Shown piece by piece: positions 1-5,343 of a stretch of 5,412 nucleotides of DNA. Source of the DNA: Bacteroidota bacterium (GTDB taxonomy: Bacteria > Bacteroidota > Ignavibacteria > Tepidaquicellales > Tepidaquicellaceae); NCBI GenBank assembly GCA_023429265.1, contig JAEYVS010000015.1, positions 1-5,412 of the forward strand, given 5' to 3'. Position 1 is the stretch's first letter; the number at the start of each line of letters is the position of its first letter. Made by a program: the position numbers and the translations under genes. The notes beneath the pieces were generated by a model that did no database searches, was not told the origin of the DNA, and saw nothing but the letters and a program-made list of their open reading frames with translations.

Positions 1-43
1 AGTAAATTGAAATTGAGGTCATATTTTAATAATTTACAAAACC

Positions 44-56
44 TATACAAAGGAAA
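44..56 (+). promoter_or_regulatory. Candidate -10 region and purine-rich leader of prs
   Basis: A TATACA hexamer at 44-49 is followed at once by AAAGGAAA (49-56), and the prs ATG lies at 75. The GG is about 21 nt from the ATG, too far for a normal Shine-Dalgarno spacing, so the purine block is more likely near the transcription start. No convincing -35 lies 16-18 bp upstream; a TTGAAA at 7-12 is too distant. The same TATA(C)AAAGGAAA arrangement recurs before the protease gene at 2689-2700, which is the main support. This is inference from base pattern only. Confidence 0.33.
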
Positions 57-74
57 CCTTCTCAAAAACAATTA

Positions 75-1013
75 ATGTCAAATCTCAAAATTTTCTCCGG
101 CAGAGCGTCGGAATATCTTGCGAAAGAAATTGTCAAACATCTCGAAATTCCCCTCGGCAAGGCAGATTTTAAAACCTTCTCGGATGGTGAGCTCTGGATG
201 AAGTACGAAGAAAATATCCGCGGTCAGGATGTTTTCATCGTGCAGTCAACCAATCCTCCTTTCGAAAACCTGATGGAGCTTCTCGTTATGATAGATGCCG
301 CTCGCAGGGCATCAGCAGACAGGATAAATGCAGTAATTCCATATTTCGGTTACGCGCGTCAGGATAGAAAAGATGAACCTCGTGTGGCAATATCTGCAAA
401 GCTTGTTGCCAATATGCTCGTTACAGCCGGTGCGGACAGGATAATAACTATGGATCTGCACGCTCCACAGATACAGGGGTTCTTTGACATTCCTGTCGAT
501 CACTTATATTGTTCAAGGGTATTCTTCAAGCACATCAAAAAGAACGGTATCAAAGACCTCGTCGTTGCATCACCGGATGTCGGCGGAATCAAAATGGCTC
601 GGGCATACGCAAAGAAGCTTGAAACAGAGCTTGTCCTCATCGACAAAAGAAGACCAAAGCCGAACGTTGCCGAAGTAATGAATATTATTGGTGAAGTCGA
701 AGGTAAAAATGTTCTTATTGTAGACGACCTCATCGATACAGGCGGTACATTTGTAAATGCTGTTGAAGCATTAAAACAGCGTGGAGCAAAAGATATATTC
801 GGGATATGTACACACGCTATATTGTCCGGAAATGCTGTCGAAAAAATAAATAATTCCAGTATTACTAAGCTTATGATATCTAATAGTTTACCTCTTAATC
901 AGCAGTCACCAAAAATTGAGGTCATTTCTATTGGTAAAATGTTCGCTCAGTCCATACGCAGAACCAATAAAAACGAATCAATAAGTTCCCTTTTTGACAC
1001 GTATAAGGGATAA
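75..1013 (+). CDS. prs: Ribose-phosphate pyrophosphokinase (PRPP synthetase)
   Basis: Transfers pyrophosphate from ATP to ribose 5-phosphate, making PRPP for purine, pyrimidine, NAD, histidine and tryptophan synthesis; cytosolic and normally a hexamer. The 312 residues match the class I bacterial length. Visible motifs in order: N-terminal KIFSGRAS (5-12); the catalytic flexible loop with RQDRK (95-99); the signature DLHAPQIQGFFD (127-138), which supplies the divalent-metal and ATP-site residues; KRR (191-193); and the PRPP/ribose-phosphate loop VDDLIDTGGT (216-225). The C-terminus, with SIRRTNKNESISSLF, is the usual allosteric-domain end. The ATG at 75 is chosen because upstream in-frame codons offer no ATG, GTG or TTG before a stop at 30-32, and the N-terminus fits the family. 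No good Shine-Dalgarno is seen. In many bacteria prs is followed by the L25 ribosomal protein gene and pth; here it is followed by an E2 gene instead. No key residue appears missing. Confidence 0.97.
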   Translation: MSNLKIFSGRASEYLAKEIVKHLEIPLGKADFKTFSDGELWMKYEENIRGQDVFIVQSTNPPFENLMELLVMIDAARRASADRINAVIPYFGYARQDRKDEPRVAISAKLVANMLVTAGADRIITMDLHAPQIQGFFDIPVDHLYCSRVFFKHIKKNGIKDLVVASPDVGGIKMARAYAKKLETELVLIDKRRPKPNVAEVMNIIGEVEGKNVLIVDDLIDTGGTFVNAVEALKQRGAKDIFGICTHAILSGNAVEKINNSSITKLMISNSLPLNQQSPKIEVISIGKMFAQSIRRTNKNESISSLFDTYKG

Positions 1014-1037
1014 TTTTACTGAATTGAATCGGTAAAA
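1014..1037 (+). other. Stem-loop directly after the prs stop codon
   Basis: TTTTACTGA (1014-1022) pairs with TCGGTAAAA (1029-1037), giving 9 bp with one T-G wobble around a 6-nt loop, ATTGAA. It starts on the base after the prs stop codon. The stem is AT-rich and no U-tract follows closely; the nearest T-rich stretch is 1046-1055. It is therefore not a canonical intrinsic terminator, but it could protect the mRNA 3' end or terminate weakly. Confidence 0.35.
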
Positions 1038-1053
1038 ATATATAGTTATTTTG

Positions 1054-1062
1054 TTATACTAT
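1054..1062 (+). promoter_or_regulatory. Candidate -10 region for the E2 gene
   Basis: TTATACTAT contains TATACT (1055-1060), a five-of-six match to the -10 consensus, ending 34 nt before the E2 ATG. The identical nonamer occurs upstream of the protease gene at 2678-2686, at a similar distance from its start codon. No -35 is visible at 16-18 bp. An alternative pair is TTGAAT (1024-1029), a 17-bp gap, then TATTTT (1047-1052), each four of six. Having its own promoter would separate E2 from prs despite the 81-bp gap. Confidence 0.35.
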
Positions 1063-1094
1063 TGAAAAATTCATAAAACCGGAGATACAATAAA

Positions 1095-2519
1095 ATGGCT
1101 GATGTAATAATGCCGAAGATGGGTGAATCCATTACTGAAGGTACAATTTTAACCTGGCATAAAAAGCCCGGCGATAAGATAGAAGTTGATGAAACGATAG
1201 TAGAAGTTTCTACTGATAAAGTTGACACGGAAATCCCCTCACCTGAGAGCGGAACGATAACCGAATTACTCTTCAGTGAAGGTGATGTGGTAGAAGTAGG
1301 GAAAGTCATAGCAAAAATAGATACCGGAAGTAATGGTACCGCTGAAGTAAAAGAAGATAAAAAAGAAGAGAAGCAAGAAGATAAGCAGGAAACTAAACAA
1401 GAAGAGAAACAAGAAACTAAGGAAGCAGAGAAGAAGGAAGAACCGAAACAAGAAGTTAAAGAAGAACCAAAATCGGAAACAAGTAGTGATTCCAAAGAAG
1501 AGTCTTCAACTCCAACCGGCAGATTTTATTCTCCTCTCGTAATGAATATTGCAAAGGAAAATGGCATCGGCTTCTCCGAACTTGAATCCATCTCCGGCAC
1601 CGGAAAAGAAGGCAGAGTTTCTAAAAAAGACATTCTCTATTACCTCGAAAACAGAGGCGCAAAGAAACAAGAATCCAAAACACCTGAGCAAAAACAGGAA
1701 TCCAAGCCTGAAACAAAAGAAGAGGCAAAACAGGAATCCGGCTCCGAAGCAAAACCGGAGAAAAAGAAACCCGTGCTGCCTAAATTCGAAGTAGATTATG
1801 ACGAAGAAGGCCTCTCAATAATGGAATTCGATAATATCCGCCAGAAGATGGCTGAGCATATGGTCGCGTCCGTTCATACCTCTCCTCACGTAAACGCTAT
1901 CGCTGAAGTAGATATGAGCCGCGTGGATAAGATCAGAAAGGAAATGAACAGGGAATTCCCGGATAAAGAAGGGTTCAAAATGTCATATATGCCGTTCATT
2001 GCTGAAGCAGTGGTTAAGGCTTTAAAAGATTTCCCTCTCGTAAATGCGATCATTGATGACTCATCCGTACCTTACAAAGCCATTATGAGAAATAAGATAA
2101 ATCTCGGAATGGCAGTAGCAATGGAGAATGGCGGACTGATAGTTCCTGTTATTCACGATGCAGATGGAAAGAACCTGATCGGTTTATCCCGCAGCATAAA
2201 CGACCTCGGCAAACGTGCTAGAGTTAAAAAATTATCTCTCGATGAAATACAGGGCGGTACATTCACTATATCAAACTTCGGAGTATTCGGTAATATCATA
2301 GGTACTATGATCATTAATCAGCCCCAGGTAGCCATTATGGGTGTAGGTGCTATCAAAAAAAGACCGATGGTGCTAGAAACCGAAGAAGGCGATTTTGTCG
2401 TAATTAAGCCAATGATGTATCTGACATTATCTTTTGACCACAGATTAATAGATGGAGCGCTGGGCGGACAGTTCATTATGAGAGTCGCTCATTATCTGGA
2501 GAATTACACGAAAGAGTAG
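1095..2519 (+). CDS. 2-oxo acid dehydrogenase complex E2 subunit (dihydrolipoamide acyltransferase)
   Basis: Core subunit that carries acyl groups on a lipoyl arm and passes them to CoA, forming the cytosolic scaffold that binds E1 and E3. Domains of the 474 residues: lipoyl domain 1-78 with the lipoylation site at K42 in STDKVDTE; a Lys/Glu/Gln-rich linker about 83-140; peripheral subunit-binding domain about 143-185 (SPLVMNIAKENG, then GTGKEGRVSKKDI); a second charged linker about 187-228; and a catalytic CoA-transferase domain about 235-474. The active-site motif DHRLIDG contains H449 and D453, with SNFG at 393-396 nearby. There is a single lipoyl domain and the full length looks intact. 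The start follows GGAG (1081-1084) by 10 nt and gives the standard MADVIMPKMGES opening. Neither E1 nor E3 is adjacent, so the substrate (pyruvate, 2-oxoglutarate or branched-chain 2-oxo acids) cannot be told from context, and no gene symbol is given. The linkers lack the Ala/Pro richness common in E2 proteins. Confidence 0.95.
   Translation: MADVIMPKMGESITEGTILTWHKKPGDKIEVDETIVEVSTDKVDTEIPSPESGTITELLFSEGDVVEVGKVIAKIDTGSNGTAEVKEDKKEEKQEDKQETKQEEKQETKEAEKKEEPKQEVKEEPKSETSSDSKEESSTPTGRFYSPLVMNIAKENGIGFSELESISGTGKEGRVSKKDILYYLENRGAKKQESKTPEQKQESKPETKEEAKQESGSEAKPEKKKPVLPKFEVDYDEEGLSIMEFDNIRQKMAEHMVASVHTSPHVNAIAEVDMSRVDKIRKEMNREFPDKEGFKMSYMPFIAEAVVKALKDFPLVNAIIDDSSVPYKAIMRNKINLGMAVAMENGGLIVPVIHDADGKNLIGLSRSINDLGKRARVKKLSLDEIQGGTFTISNFGVFGNIIGTMIINQPQVAIMGVGAIKKRPMVLETEEGDFVVIKPMMYLTLSFDHRLIDGALGGQFIMRVAHYLENYTKE
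1371..1442 (+). repeat. In-frame 12-bp tandem repeat encoding the K-Q-E-x linker of E2
   Basis: Six consecutive 12-bp units lie at 1371-1442. The first four encode KQED, KQET, KQEE and KQET (residues 93-108), and the last two are degenerate (KEAE, KKEE). The sense strand is almost all purine with scattered C. A 12-bp period keeps frame, so unit gain or loss would only change linker length between the lipoyl and subunit-binding domains. The second linker repeats the same bias with three KQES motifs (residues 191, 200 and 212). Confidence 0.8.
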
Positions 2520-2549
2520 TATTTAGTAGTTAAAAGTAATTTCAATATT

Positions 2550-2589
2550 CTAAAATTTTAGCGATAGCTTATTAAGCTTAACAAGCTAT
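2550..2589. repeat. Cluster of short palindromes downstream of E2
   Basis: A perfect 12-bp palindrome, CTAAAATTTTAG (2550-2561), is followed by an inverted repeat: ATAGCTT (2564-2570) pairs with AAGCTAT (2583-2589). The 12-nt interval of that repeat contains another perfect palindrome, TTAAGCTTAA (2572-2581). The pieces can form alternative hairpins in the E2 3' untranslated RNA just ahead of the terminator. No T-tract follows, so this is not itself a terminator. It could be a protein site or an mRNA 3' structure; the function is unknown. Confidence 0.5.
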
Positions 2590-2607
2590 ATCAAAGGGGA
2601 AAAATAC

Positions 2608-2652
2608 AGGGGATAAGCCTGCATAGACGGGAGTGTCCCCTTTTTTCTTTTT
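2608..2652 (+). terminator. Intrinsic terminator of the E2 transcript, two-tier stem
   Basis: AGGGGATA (2608-2615) pairs with TGTCCCCT (2634-2641), including one wobble. Above it is a symmetrical AG/AG internal loop (2616-2617 and 2632-2633), then CCTG/CGGG (2618-2621 with 2628-2631) closing a 6-nt loop, CATAGA. The stem is followed by a T-rich run (2641-2652: six T, C, five T). This is a good Rho-independent terminator about 90 nt after the E2 stop codon. An upstream copy of the G-tract, AAAGGGGA (2593-2600), can pair perfectly with the same TCCCCTTT (2636-2643), giving an alternative, wider hairpin. Confidence 0.8.
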
Positions 2653-2677
2653 ATAAACTTTTTTCGAACTGATTCAA

Positions 2678-2693
2678 TTATACTATAGTATAA
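2678..2693 (+). promoter_or_regulatory. 16-bp perfect palindrome at the likely protease promoter
   Basis: TTATACTATAGTATAA is a perfect palindrome ending 22 nt before the protease ATG. It contains TATACT (2679-2684) and TATAGT (2684-2689), each a five-of-six -10 match, and by symmetry a -10-like hexamer on the minus strand. AAAGGAAA follows directly, as it does upstream of prs. It lies downstream of the E2 terminator, so it is well placed to start protease transcription. Whether the symmetry marks an operator or is just overlapping AT-rich hexamers cannot be decided here; no -35 is evident. Confidence 0.42.
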
Positions 2694-2715
2694 AGGAAAA
2701 TTAACCCAGACATAT

Positions 2716-4494
2716 ATGCGAACACCCTTATTCAAACTGACTGTTTTATCAATTTTTGTGCTGTTTTTCTCGGTTAATGCAATCGCCCAGGAAGCAGACA
2801 CAAAATACTGGATTATATTCAAAGACAAAGGAAACTATAAACCAACCGACAGGATCACTCCCGGCTCAGAAGCCTATGACGTCGGGAAAGCTATCCTCAC
2901 CGAAAGAGCAATCCAGAGAAGATTGAAAGTCCTTTCCGAGGAAAATCTCATCGACTATTGGGATCTTCCAATCGAAGGAAGATACGTCACAAATATCGAA
3001 GCAATGAATATAGATATTATAGCTATGTCCAGGTGGTTGAATGGTGTAAGCGCGTATCTGACCGAAAAACAGGCAGAACAGATTAAAAAGCTCGACTATG
3101 TGGATCACCTTCGTCTCGTCAATAAAATGCTCAAACAGGAGATCGAAAGTACTTATGACTCATACTATGAAAGCATTAATTACTTCTATACTCCCCAGGC
3201 TGATTCAAATAAATATGACTACGGTCCATCACTGAAACAGAACGTTGCAGTGAATGTACCAAAGCTGCACAATATGGGCGTAACAGGACGTGGTGTCTTG
3301 ATTGCCAGCTTTGACGACGGGTTCGAATGGAAAACTCACGAAGCTTTAAAAAATTTGAAAATTATTGATGAATATGACTTCATCAATAAAGACAAGAACA
3401 CTGCCCGCGAAAAAAATCAAAAGCACGAAGACATCTCTACTCAGGGCGGACACGGCACTGCGACTCTATCCTCAATGTCGGGATACTTCCCGGGTAAACT
3501 CATTGGACCGGCATTTGATTCCGAAATCATTCTCGCAAAGACAGAATACGTGAAAACAGAGGTACCTATGGAAGAAGACTTCTGGCTGGAAGCAGCCGAA
3601 TGGTCAGAAGCTTATGGTACGGATATAATTACAAGTTCGCTTATATACAAAGATTATGACGACCCATACGGAAACAATTCCTATGAATACGAGAACTATG
3701 ACGGTAATACAGCAATCACAACAATAGCAGGCGATCGCGCTGCATATCTTGGAGTTGTGGTGATTAATGCAATGGGTAATTACTACCAGACTGCAATACC
3801 TTCTCTAGGCTCAGCGGCTGATGGTGATTCTGTATTTTCAATTGGAGCTGTCACTACTGACGGAAAAATTGCAAGCTTTACCTCTAATGGACCTACAAGC
3901 GACGGTAGAATAAAGCCGGATCTTGTCGCTCCCGGCGTAAATGTTTATGTCGCCGCGATGGACAGTAAGTACGAGAATAAATACCGTCACTCAGACGGTA
4001 CTTCATTTTCAACTCCTATTACTGCAGGTGTTGTGGCTCTCATACTATCCGTTCATCCGGAGCTGACCCCAATGCAGGTACTTGAAGCTTTGAAAAATAC
4101 AGCTGACAATTCCCGCTCCCCTAATAACATCCTTGGATGGGGTATGGTAAATGCATATGACGCGGCTTTGTATCACGGAATGGTATGGAGCAATGAGCCA
4201 ATGTACGATCCAACAAGCAAAACTATGTCCACATACCTGGCATCAAAAGATTTGATCGATATGGGAAGCGTGAAGTTTTTCTACAAGGAAGATGGAAACG
4301 ATGATTTTACCGAAGTATCGCTGAAGCTCGCTAAGCCAATAAATGACGGAAATAACTCAGGGCTGTACAGTGCAATTGTTGAGAATATCCCGATGAATGG
4401 TAAGTTCGACTATTATTTCTACGCAAAGACAGTTAGCGGTAAAGATTCTTACTACCCGTACTGGGCAAAGGATACATACACTGCAGGAAAGTAA
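2716..4494 (+). CDS. Secreted subtilisin-like serine protease (peptidase family S8)
   Basis: A predicted exported endopeptidase. The 592 residues start with a Sec signal peptide: MRTPLFK, a hydrophobic stretch at 8-20, and a likely signal-peptidase cut after A24 in AIA-Q. Residues about 28-137 form an inhibitor-like propeptide of the kind seen in FCB-group S8 proteases (KYWIIFKDKG, LTERAIQRR, then WLNGVSAYLTEKQAEQIKKL). The catalytic domain covers about 190-487. Its triad is D200 in ASFDDGF, H246 in GGHGTAT and S430 in GTSFSTP, with N355 of MGN as probable oxyanion Asn. All catalytic residues are present, although the usual Thr/Ser after the catalytic Asp is D201. Residues about 490-592 are a small beta-rich, Tyr-rich tail without the C-terminal sorting sequence typical of type IX secretion cargo, so the destination may be the periplasm. 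The ATG at 2716 is chosen because it puts the signal peptide at the N-terminus; no close Shine-Dalgarno is visible. It is flanked by terminators and appears monocistronic. Substrate unknown. Confidence 0.93.
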   Translation: MRTPLFKLTVLSIFVLFFSVNAIAQEADTKYWIIFKDKGNYKPTDRITPGSEAYDVGKAILTERAIQRRLKVLSEENLIDYWDLPIEGRYVTNIEAMNIDIIAMSRWLNGVSAYLTEKQAEQIKKLDYVDHLRLVNKMLKQEIESTYDSYYESINYFYTPQADSNKYDYGPSLKQNVAVNVPKLHNMGVTGRGVLIASFDDGFEWKTHEALKNLKIIDEYDFINKDKNTAREKNQKHEDISTQGGHGTATLSSMSGYFPGKLIGPAFDSEIILAKTEYVKTEVPMEEDFWLEAAEWSEAYGTDIITSSLIYKDYDDPYGNNSYEYENYDGNTAITTIAGDRAAYLGVVVINAMGNYYQTAIPSLGSAADGDSVFSIGAVTTDGKIASFTSNGPTSDGRIKPDLVAPGVNVYVAAMDSKYENKYRHSDGTSFSTPITAGVVALILSVHPELTPMQVLEALKNTADNSRSPNNILGWGMVNAYDAALYHGMVWSNEPMYDPTSKTMSTYLASKDLIDMGSVKFFYKEDGNDDFTEVSLKLAKPINDGNNSGLYSAIVENIPMNGKFDYYFYAKTVSGKDSYYPYWAKDTYTAGK

Positions 4495-4512
4495 TTAATC
4501 GATAGGATTGTA

Positions 4513-4547
4513 AAAAGGGCTTATGCTGAAAAAGTATAAGCCCTTTT
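4513..4547. terminator. Bidirectional intrinsic terminator between convergent genes
   Basis: AAAAGGGCTTATGC (4513-4526) pairs with GTATAAGCCCTTTT (4534-4547), forming 14 bp with one G-T wobble around a 7-nt loop, TGAAAAA. On the plus strand the stem ends in four T; on the minus strand it ends in five T. It lies 18 nt after the protease stop codon and about 200 nt past the gmhA stop codon, with no better hairpin plus T-tract nearer to gmhA. It probably ends transcription from both sides. Confidence 0.85.
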
Positions 4548-4593
4548 AAATCGTGAATTTATAATGAGCATTTAAAACACGTATTTGAATTAT

Positions 4594-4664
4594 ACCTTGC
4601 CCCCTCTCCTTACTAAGGAGAGGGGAAGCGAAACCGAAAGGTTGAGCGGGGTGAGGTTGGGGGG
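4594..4664 (+). repeat. Structured intergenic element, foldable as a three-way junction; probable dispersed repeat
   Basis: Three helices can be drawn together. P1 pairs ACCTTGC (4594-4600) with GTGAGGT (4651-4657), 7 bp with two wobbles. P2 is a perfect 12-bp inverted repeat around one C: CCCCTCTCCTTA (4601-4612) with TAAGGAGAGGGG (4614-4625). P3 is GC-GA-AACC closed by a GAAA tetraloop, then GGTT-GA-GC (4628-4647), so two tandem G-A mismatches sit between two helices. A run of six G (4659-4664) follows. GC-rich CTCTCC...GGAGAGG hairpins ending in GGGTGAGG-like sequence are, from memory, common intergenic repeats in Bacteroidota and some other phyla; that recollection is not verified here. 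No ORF or T-tract is associated. Confidence 0.6.
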
Positions 4665-4706
4665 TTTACATAAAGACTTTACTAGAACTCTGAATGAATG
4701 AAACTA

Positions 4707-4748
4707 CATTGAACATTGAACACTGAACATTGAACACTGAACATTGAA
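4707..4748. repeat. Heptanucleotide tandem repeat, six CAYTGAA units
   Basis: Six uninterrupted 7-bp units fill 4707-4748. Units 1, 2, 4 and 6 are CATTGAA; units 3 and 5 are CACTGAA. The only variation is T/C at the third base. The array ends 2 bp from the gmhA stop codon on the minus strand, so it is transcribed as the start of the gmhA 3' untranslated region. A small TGAA triplet (4691-4702) just outside may be a degraded relative. Such arrays can change copy number by slippage. Confidence 0.9.
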
Positions 4749-4750
4749 AG

Positions 4751-5335
4751 CTACCCATACACTTCCCTCTCCCCGGCTTCACATAATATATGACCCACTG
4801 TGATATGACCTTCCTGGATCCTCTGTGTATTATTCGATGGTATAACTATCGAGATATCCACCATGTCTAATAAACTTCCCCCATCCCTGCCCAGAAAACC
4901 TATAGTGACCATTCCTTTGCTCTTCGCCTTTTCCACTGCTTTCACTACATTAGGCGATGTACCGCTCGTTGAGATAGCCACGAGTATGTCTCCCTCATTT
5001 CCCAGCCCCTCCACGTTCCTCGCGAATACATTATCAAACCCAAGATCATTTCCCCCGGCAGTAATATTTGAGGTATCCGTCGTTAGAGCTATTGCTCCAA
5101 TGGCAGGTCGCTTTATGTCGTGTGACATCCGTATCATGAATTCTGTCGCCAGGTGCTGCGCATCCGCCGCGCTCCCCCCATTCCCGCAAAAAAGTATCTT
5201 TTTACCGCTTTTTATCGCGTCCCTCACTGCGTCACACGCCCTGTTTATGTCGTCGCTGCATTCCTCCAGTATCAATCTTTTCGTTTCAGCGCTTTCTGTC
5301 AGTGATTCATTTATGAATTTTTGTCTGTCAAACAT
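4751..5335 (-). CDS. gmhA: Sedoheptulose-7-phosphate isomerase (phosphoheptose isomerase)
   Basis: Converts sedoheptulose 7-phosphate to D-glycero-D-manno-heptose 7-phosphate, the first committed step toward activated heptose for LPS core or other surface glycans; cytosolic, usually a tetramer. The 194 residues form a single SIS domain, close to the 192 of the E. coli enzyme. Visible motifs: an N-terminal helix with SLTESAETKRLI; CGNGGSAADAQHLATEF (50-66), which holds the phosphate-binding Ser and the metal/catalytic pair H61 and E65; STSGTSPNV (122-130), the second phosphate loop; and QEGHITVGHILCE (174-186), with Q174 and H182 matching the other metal-site residues known in GmhA. The start at 5335 gives MFDRQKF and lies 8 bp after the stop of an upstream reading frame, suggesting an operon; no Shine-Dalgarno is seen. 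A SIS-domain paralogue with another sugar-phosphate role is possible, but the motif set favours GmhA. It converges on the protease gene. Confidence 0.93.
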   Translation of the reverse strand: MFDRQKFINESLTESAETKRLILEECSDDINRACDAVRDAIKSGKKILFCGNGGSAADAQHLATEFMIRMSHDIKRPAIGAIALTTDTSNITAGGNDLGFDNVFARNVEGLGNEGDILVAISTSGTSPNVVKAVEKAKSKGMVTIGFLGRDGGSLLDMVDISIVIPSNNTQRIQEGHITVGHILCEAGEREVYG

Positions 5336-5343
5336 TATATTTT

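Noticed and set aside
7..32. TTGAAA (7-12) with TAATAA (27-32) as a prs promoter
   Set aside because: The spacing is only 14 bp and the -10 match is poor; the TATACA at 44-49 is a better candidate though it lacks a -35.
10..925. Exact 13-bp match AAATTGAGGTCAT at 10-22 and 913-925, flanking prs
   Set aside because: One 13-mer match in an AT-leaning window of this size is near chance expectation. The second copy is inside conserved prs coding sequence and there is no extension or other element feature.
1046..1495. Long open frames on the minus strand opposite the E2 N-terminal half, including a very hydrophobic 61-residue one at 1266-1451
   Set aside because: They are the complement of the purine-rich KQEx linker codons, which read as Phe/Leu/Ser-rich strings. 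The plus-strand E2 frame is conserved across all domains, so these are shadows.
2593..2652. Known riboswitch aptamer upstream of the protease
   Set aside because: I could not match the conserved cores of the fluoride, preQ1 or guanidine-III classes, and the compact hairpin plus T-run is explained by termination of E2.
2586..2828. 80-codon minus-strand frame across the start of the protease gene
   Set aside because: It runs through the E2 terminator and the protease signal peptide, has no recognisable motif and no ribosome-binding signal.
3731..3738. GCGATCGC octamer, as in cyanobacterial HIP1 sites
   Set aside because: A single copy inside the protease coding sequence; HIP1 relevance needs strong genome-wide over-representation.
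4594..4748. CRISPR array or insertion-sequence end
   Set aside because: The 7-bp units have no spacers, the hairpin element is single in the window, and there is no cas gene, transposase or target-site duplication.
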